Positions 17,901 to 26,900 of a stretch of DNA of 64,000 nucleotides are shown one piece after another. Below the pieces are notes generated by a model. The model did no database searches. It had not been told where the DNA came from and saw only the letters and a list, made by a program, of their open reading frames with translations. The stretch comes from Agarivorans albus (GTDB lineage Bacteria > Pseudomonadota > Gammaproteobacteria > Enterobacterales > Celerinatantimonadaceae): contig NZ_AP023032.1 of the NCBI RefSeq assembly GCF_019670105.1, forward strand, positions 1,544,972 through 1,608,971. Reading direction: 5' to 3'. Position numbers and translations under genes: made by a program. Positions within the stretch are counted from its first letter, which is position 1, and each line of letters starts with the position of its first letter.

Positions 17901-20900
17901 ACTTTATCAATCAATGAGTTAGGTCACTGGACTTACACTGCGGATAACTCTCAAGCGACTATTCAAGGTCTAAAAACCGGTGAAGCCTTAACTGATACAT
18001 TATTGGTGCATAGCGTTGACGGCACTGAACAAAAAATCACTGTCACGATTGATGGGACCGACGATAAAGCTCAAATCGCAGGCGCTTCTGCTGCAAACCT
18101 CACTGAAGATAAAGACGTTCATAGTGGTCAACTTCGAGTCGATGGTGCACTCACTGTTACCGATTTAGATAACGGCCAAAGCCAATTCGCTGCTACATCA
18201 CTGCAAGGCCAGTTCGGTATCCTGAGTATCAACAATTTAGGGCACTGGTTCTACACCGCCGATAACTCTCAGCCGAGTATTCAAGGGCTTAAAACAGGTG
18301 AATCAGTTACTGACACATTGCTGGTTCACTCTGTTGATGGCGCTGAACAACAAATCACTGTCACCATTAACGGCACCGATGACAAAGCCGTGATTGCTGG
18401 TACTGCAACGGCCTCACTTACCGAAGATAAAGATGTTTATCAAGGGCAGATTAGAGCAGATGGTAATTTAAGCATCACCGATTCCGATGCAGGGCAGAGC
18501 CAGTTTGCGGCTACCTCATTACAAGGACAGTTTGGTACTCTTTCAATCAATGAATTAGGTCACTGGACTTACACTGCGGATAATTCACAAGCGACCATTC
18601 AAGGGCTTAAAACCGGTGAATCTGTTACCGATACACTATTTGTTCATTCGGTTGATGGTACGTCACAACAATTGACCGTTACGATCAATGGTACTGATGA
18701 CAAAGCTATTATTGGTGGTACATCAACAGCATCACTGACAGAAGATAAAGAGGTTCATAGTGGGCAATTGCGTGTTGACGGTGCACTCACTGTTACCGAT
18801 CCCGATGCAGGGCAAAGCCAGTTTGCGGCCACAACACTACAAGGCCATCTTGGTACGCTGAGTATCAATAATCAGGGGCACTGGATCTACACCGCCGATA
18901 ATTCTCAGCCTACGATCCAAGGCCTTAAAAGCGGAGAGTCACTCACCGATACATTGCTGGTGAACTCCGTTGATGGCACTGAACAAAGAATCACAATAAC
19001 TATTAATGGCACTGACGATAAAGCTCAAATCGCTGGCACCTCAACAGTAAGTTTAACTGAAGATAAAGAGGTTCATAATGGACAGTTGCGTGTTGATGGT
19101 ATCTTTACGGTAACTGATCCCGATGCTGGACAAAGCCAATTTTCTGCCACCTCATTACAAGGTCAGTTTGGTACTCTTTCAATCAATGAGTTAGGCCACT
19201 GGACTTATACTGCTGATAATTCACAAGCGACCATTCAAGGGCTTAAAACCGGTGAATCTGTTACTGATACACTATTTGTTCATTCGGTTGATGGCACGTC
19301 ACAACAATTGACCGTTACGATCAATGGTACTGATGACAAAGCTATTATTGGTGGTACATCAACAGCATCACTGACAGAAGATAAAGACGTTCATCAGGGT
19401 CTACTTCGTGTCGATGGTGCACTCACTATTACAGATAGTGACAACGGTCAAACCCAGTTCAATGCTGAAAGCTTACAAGGCAAATTCGGTACGCTGGCTA
19501 TCAATAATTTGGGTCACTGGACTTACACTGCTGATAACGCGCAAGTGGCGATTCAAGGGCTCAAAACTGGCGAATCACTCACCGATACATTGCTTGTACA
19601 TTCGGTGGATGGCACTGAGCAACAAATTACCGTGACCATTAACGGCACAGAAGATAAAGCAACCGTCACCGATGCTCAAACGGACATGAATTTACGCGGC
19701 GTTACTGAAGATCGCGGCTACATAGATACCCATTACGACCTGCACTATGACGGTCAATTAAACATTCAAGATCCCGATAAAGGCGATAACAGTTTTGACC
19801 CTAATATAGGTCCACAAACTTACCAAGGTATTGGTTACGATACTAAACTCGGTGGGCATATCTTACTCATGCAAGATGGCCACTACACCTATACGCTGGA
19901 CAACCGTCATATTCAAGACCTTGCCGCCGGCGAAACAAAAACAGATTCGGCGATTATCCGCACCGCTGACGGCACTGAGCATACCATCAAACTTAGTGTA
20001 CACGGCACCAATGATACTCCCACAGTGAGTGCACAGTCACAGTCTGTCACTGAGGGTGGCGCCATCCTAAATGGGCAGATGATAGGCCATGATATTGATA
20101 CTGGTGCACAACTGCGTTATTCAGCACCACAGGTAGATGGACTCACATTAAACCCCGACGGCAGCTACAGCTTTGACCCTAGCCATGCAAGTTATCAATC
20201 ACTAGCCTCTGGGGTAACAAAAACACTTACGATTCCTGTCACCGTCACTGATGAACATAATGCCAGCGCCACACAAAACCTTTCTATTAGCGTAACCGGC
20301 ACCAATAATGCCGCCGTCATTGGTGGAGTTGATACTGGCGATGTCAGCGAGGGAACTGCTGGACAAGATATGTCGCCAGATTATGCTCAGCCAGGCATGG
20401 CTAAGTTAGGTCAAGCAGCACTAACAGCTGATGGCAAGTTAGATATTGTTGACCCCGATACAGGAGAGTCTCAGTTTGATCCTAAAGGCGGTGCCTGGAA
20501 TAACTCTTACCATGGACAATATGGACACTTACTATTAAATCCAGATGGAACGTGGCATTACGATGTTACCGTAGGGAGTGTTGATTGGGTCGGAAATAGT
20601 AAGACAACAATCGGCACTGCCATTGATAAATTAGGTGAGCATCAAACGTTAACGGATACCATTACTGTATACGCTAAAGATGGTACATCTCACGACATTA
20701 TTATTACCATTCATGGTGATAATGACCGCCCATATTGCTCTTCAGAAGTGCTGCTAGCTAGTGGCAAAGAAGATCTAGCTCAAACCATCTCTGTCGTTGA
20801 TCTTTTAGCAAACACCATAGACGTGGATGCCAATGATGCAGGCAAACTCACCATTGCCAATCTACATGCTGATCATGGGTCTATTCTCACTAACCAAGAT

Positions 20901-23900
20901 GGCACCTTTACCTTTACCCCAGACAAAGACTACAACGGTCAAGTCCATTTCAGTTATGACGTGAAAGATGCACATGGCGGCATCACCCACACCGGAGCGA
21001 CAACAACACTTAGCGCGGTGAGAGACAGTGCTGTCATCACAGAGGTCAGTAGTGGCAGTATTACTGAAGATGGGGCCCACAGTAGTAATGTTAATGGCAC
21101 CGTCACCGAGATTGCTAATGGTACCCTCAATGTCGTTGATCCCGATAGCGGTGAAAATGCATTTAGATATAGTCAATTTGGCGAAACAAAAATTCATGAC
21201 CCGTTTGGTGGTCAGCTACGCATTGACAGTGCTGGTAGCTGGGCCTATAGCGTTGATAACGCCAACCTGCAGCATCTAGCACAAGGTCAAACTGAAATCG
21301 TAGTATATCGCGTACATAGTAAAGATGGTACACCCTACGATCTTCATATTAATGTCACGGGGACTAATGATGCACCCACTGTAAACCAAGTGCATCTAAC
21401 CAATGGTACTGAAGATGTCAGTTACCAAATGCAAGCAAGCCAGTTTGGTTTTACTGACATAGATACTGGCGACACCTTACAGGCTATTACCTTAACTAAC
21501 TTGCCAAGCGCAGCAGAAGGCAAATTTGTACTTGATGGACATGATGTATCAGCAAATCAGATTATCGATGTTGGAAATATCAGTAAGCTTCAATTTGTTC
21601 CAGCGAAAGACTTTAATGGTGATGTTCATTTCCGTTATACCGTGAATGATGGCCATGCCGATTCCGCTCCCGCAAGTGCAACATTGTCTATTAACCCCGT
21701 TAACGATCCATTAGTTGATAGTGGCACTAGAACATTAGCAACTCTCAACGAAGACAGTAGCCGCCATATTTCCACGGCACAACTGCTTGAACATTTGTCG
21801 GACCCAGACGGGTCACTGCAGGTTGTTGGTACCCCAACTTCACCCCATGGAACCTTTAGTGGCGACGCAATTCACGGCTACACGTTTACGCCTACTGCCA
21901 ACTTTCATGGCGACAATGTCGATATTATTTATCAAGTTACCGATGGCACTAACCAAAGCACTGCCCATGCAAGTATTGATATTACCTCAGTGACCGATCC
22001 TGCTACGGTAAGTCTACATATTTCTGCAGAACAACAAGTCATGAGCTTTGGTTCTGGTGATAAAACAGCTTATGCCAAAGTAGATGGTATCGATGCCGGT
22101 GGCCCCATGCATGCAATGTCAGCCGAAATCACCTTCGTGCTCGACAATGGCCATCCGCCAAGCAATGCAGCGGTGCTATTGAACTACTCTGTACCCGGTG
22201 GCCATGATCAACAAAATACTATTACTTTTTGGAATGCCAGTAATCTGCAGTTTGCCTTTATGGGGCCGACAGTAGACACGGGAGTGAACTTACTTGATGG
22301 CAATACACATCGCTTAACGATGACATGGGATTCAGGTAGTGGTCATTTAGTGGTTTTTGATAACGGCCACATAATAAAACAACAAACGGTTAATCAAGGC
22401 GGTACATTCCCTAACGGCGGTACTTTTATCGCTGGCACACGAGACAATTCCGCGGGGGCTGATAATCCAACAGATTATACCGCTAGCCTTTCAGCAGGAG
22501 GCCGAGTGTTTTCCGCAACCATGGTCGATCATGCCGTGACGCCTGCATCTGTTGCTTTAGGTACCATAGCCCATGAGCCTAGTGGCGTTCTAACCAATAT
22601 TATGGCCGATGGTAAAGGTAATTTTATTGATACCACGGGCCATCATACTGTAACAAGTGGCCCAGGTGCTCATACCGTAGTTGTGCCTGTTGATAGTAAC
22701 GCAGGCACTGTCCCTAGAGGTGCGTTATTGCATCTACACCCTAACGTAGCTGTCAATGCTCCTGACGATGTTGTCACTAAACTCGAAATTAGCGGCTTAA
22801 TTAAAGGCACACTCTTATCGGATGGTCACGGGCATCAGCACACAATAGCCAGCCTCAATGATAAGGTGGATATCCATGGCTGGAATACCGCATCGTTAAC
22901 TGCGCAGTTGCCCCATGATGCCGCAACAAACATGAACGTAGCCCTTACTGCAACAACCCAAGCTCCTGATGGAAAAGAAGCAATTTCAATTGAACATGAA
23001 GGATTACAACTTGATCCTAGTAAGCCCATTCCAGATGCAACAATCACTGGCGATTCAACCGGTAATACCGATGAAGATCACTCAGTAAGCGGCCAGCTAA
23101 CTGTCACCGATACTGACACTAGCCAAGCACACGTTGCTGCCAACGATATTAGTGGCACCTATGGACACTTAGCTATTAATTCAGCTGGCCAGTGGACCTT
23201 TACTCCAAATGCCACCGCTAATGCGTTAACCAAAGATGATCAGGTACACGAAACCTATACCGTTTCTAGTATTGATGGTACCCAACACCAAATCACCATC
23301 AACATTGATGGCCGTGACGATAACCCAATCGTTACTGAACTCGCAGCACCTAAAACCGTTATTGAAGACGGCGGACACGACCACGTTCGCACTTCAGGCA
23401 TGCTAAGTATCAGCGATCCAGATACTGGAGACACCCATAGCATTACCGAACAAACCGATGTGTTGGGTACATATGGACACTTTACAATTGCAGCCAATGG
23501 CGGCTGGCATTACGAACTTGATAATGCTTTAGCTGCTACTCAAGCCTTAACCGAAGGGCAACACGTTACCGAAACATTTAATGTAGTCGTTACCGATAAT
23601 GAAGGTGGTCAAACAACTCACACCATGCACTTTGACGTACAAGGTAGCAATGAAGCACCAACGATTGCGACACAAGTCATCCATGCTATTGAAGATGTTA
23701 GTTATCACTTTACTGATGTTGACTTTGGTTTTACTGACAGCGATGGCGGCAGTTTAAGCAGTATCACCATTACGGAATTACCCGCTGCCAGTTTAGGTGT
23801 GCTGCATCTAAATGGTGCTGCCGTAACGGTTAACCAAGTCATTAGCCAAACGGATATTGCTAATCTGATATTTACCCCTGAACAAGACGTTAACGGTAGA

Positions 23901-26900
23901 GTTAACTTTAAGTACTCAGTTAATGATGGCCATGACAACTCATCGGTAGCAACGGCTGAAATTGATATTGCAGCAAGAAATGATGCACCGACCTCAGTTC
24001 ATCTAAGTGTTAGGGATATTGAAGACCATAGCCATACTTTCAGTAAAAATGAATTCAGTTTTGCTGATGTTGATACGGGCGATACATTGCAGCACATTAC
24101 CATCACTCACCTGCCAAATCCTGCACACGGTAGTTTGTTATTAGATGGCCGAGCAGTGATTGCTGGCCAGCAAATTGATGCTGATAACATCGATAAATTG
24201 GTCTTTACGCCGGTAACAGATTTTAATGGCGAGTCTGCGTTTAAGTACTCAGTAAGCGATGGCAGCCTAGACTCAAAAGAGTACACTGGCGCAATCCACA
24301 TTTCAGCAGATAACGATGCGCCAACTTTCTTAGCAGGTGGGCAATTTGCATCACTGCCCATCTCAGCGGCTTACGAATTTTCGGGTAATCAAGGCACCGA
24401 TCTATCAGGCCGAAGTAATCATGCCGTGCTAAGTGGCACCATCACAGCCACCACAGGTGCTGATGGCACGCCAGATTCAGCAGTGCAATTTCATGGTGAT
24501 AGCGGTGCCAAAATCGAGGTCCCGGATTTACAATATGGCCAAGGTATTACGGTATCCGCCACGGTAAAATTTGACTCAATAGCTGACAGTTATTCCAGAG
24601 TGTTTGATTTTGGTAATGGCCAAGCCAAAGACAACATTTTGCTCACCCATAGTGGCACCACCGATACACTGCAGCTCGAATTCATCGACGCTGCGGGTCA
24701 AAAGCATGACCTAATGGTGCCTCATGGGGTCACCTCGGGCCAATGGATGAAACTGACTGCGACCATTAGTCATGATGGTCATATGGCACTGTATAATAAT
24801 GGCCAGCTATTAGGGGAAACCGATAGCGGCGCAGAGCTTCCCGCTACCGCTAGAAGTCAAAATTTCATTGGCAAGAGCCACTGGTCACAAGATGGTAACC
24901 TGCATGGTGCTTTTGATAATTTTGCGGTGTTTGATCAGGTCATTTCTCCTGCACAAATTAAAGCACTTGCTTCAGCAAGTAACTTGAATGATCTGCTACA
25001 TAAGTACGATCAAATAGACCACGACCAATTTCACGCAACAGTTAACGTCAATCAAAGCTTTACCATCAATCAAGATGATATTTTAAACCAAGCCACTGAT
25101 ATTGATGGTGATACCTTATCGGTATCCCACGTATCCATTGCTGGGAATCACGGCACGATTCACGATAATGGTGATGGCACTTGGACCGTTACCCCTCAAT
25201 CCAACTATCGCGGTGAATTGAAAATCGAAGTCGACGTGACCGATGGGCAAGAAACTCTACCTGCGCACCTAACAGTTCAAGTGGGGAATGCCAGCATCAC
25301 CGGTGATAGCAAGTTAACTACCGACGAAACCCATGCCGTTTCGGGTCAACTTACAGTGACCGACCCCGATACCAACCAAGATCACTTCATCGCTCAAGTG
25401 CTGCCTAGCAGCCATGGGGAATTTAGTATTGATACCACTGGTCATTGGCAATATACGCCTAACAAAGCTGCACAAGCGCTGTCACAGGGCCAAAGTGCCA
25501 CCGATATCGTTACAGTTAAGACTGCCGATGGCACCCAACATCAAATCAGCGTCGACCTCACTGGTAGCGACACCGCGCCAACCACCGTCACCACCGATTT
25601 AGGCAAGGTTGAATCTGGCCACACACACGACTTTCAAGCAACTGATTTACTTGCGAATGTTACCGATGTTGATACCAGCACCGCGGGATTATCGATTGTG
25701 GCAGGTTCACTGCTCTCTCCCCATGGAACGGTAGTAACCAATCCTGACGGCAGCTATAGCTTTACTGCAACCCCAGGCTTTGTTGGTAACGATTTAGCCA
25801 TTAGTTTCAAAATCAGCGATGGTCATAACACTATTGATGCCAACGCAATAATTGATGTCACGCCGCCTCTGGCAATTACCAGATTAGAATATGATACCGG
25901 TGTCAGTGACAGTGACTTTGTTACTAGCGACGGCCACATAATCTTATACGGAACTGGCGAGCCCGGTAGCACTATCATGGGCAGTGGGATTCTCAGCGGT
26001 CCTAAAGCAATTGTCGATGCAAATGGTCATTGGAAAATGGATGTCAGCGCAACAGATCGCGCCGATGGTACCTATACGCTGACCGTATTTGAAGTAAAAG
26101 CTGATGGCAGCTATGCCCAAGCCCATCATAAAATCACTATAGATACTGCTAAACCAACGCTGTCTATCGACCCTATCTCCAATGACGATTGGGTAAATCA
26201 TCATGACCATCAGCAGGATTTAACTATTACAGGTGCCACAACCCATGTGGCTGATGGCAATTCGGTTGATGTGATTGTGGCTGGTACACACTATAGCGCC
26301 AGCGTTAACAATAACCATTGGCAATTGACCATTCCTGCCAACCAAGTTGCCAATATTGGCGACAACGCCTATCAAGTTCATGCTGAGGTTGTCGCTACAG
26401 CAACTGGCGATAGCGCTCATGAACAGAGGCAACTGGTGGTTTCAGCTGATCTCAGTACGCTGGTACAAACTCAAGCTGTCGAGGAGGACAGTAAGACTAC
26501 TGCGACAGGAACTTTATTTGCTGTTGGCGCTAGTGAAACCGTAACCACTACCGGAGTGCTACAAGGCAACTATGGCACCTTACACATGAACGCCGATGGT
26601 AGCTATCACTACACATTGGACAACCAAGCTGCCGCGATTCAGCAAATGGGGCAAACAGATACCCATGCAGATAACTTTTTCATCAGTTATACCAATAACC
26701 ATGGCGACACCAAGCATGCCGTGGTCAATATTGGTATTCATGGCACCAACGACGCGCCTCTGCTAACAGGAACCTTTGAAATATCCCGTTCAATTACCAC
26801 GGGCTCAATGACCAACACCCACTCTTACGGCTATATCAATATTGATGACATTGATAACGCTGACAACCTCAACGTCGAGTACATAGATAATCAAGGCGGC

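Noticed and set aside
16161-19658. CRISPR array or satellite DNA
   Set aside because: The periodic sequence is fully coding with a 318-base unit and no spacer pattern; it is protein repeat DNA.
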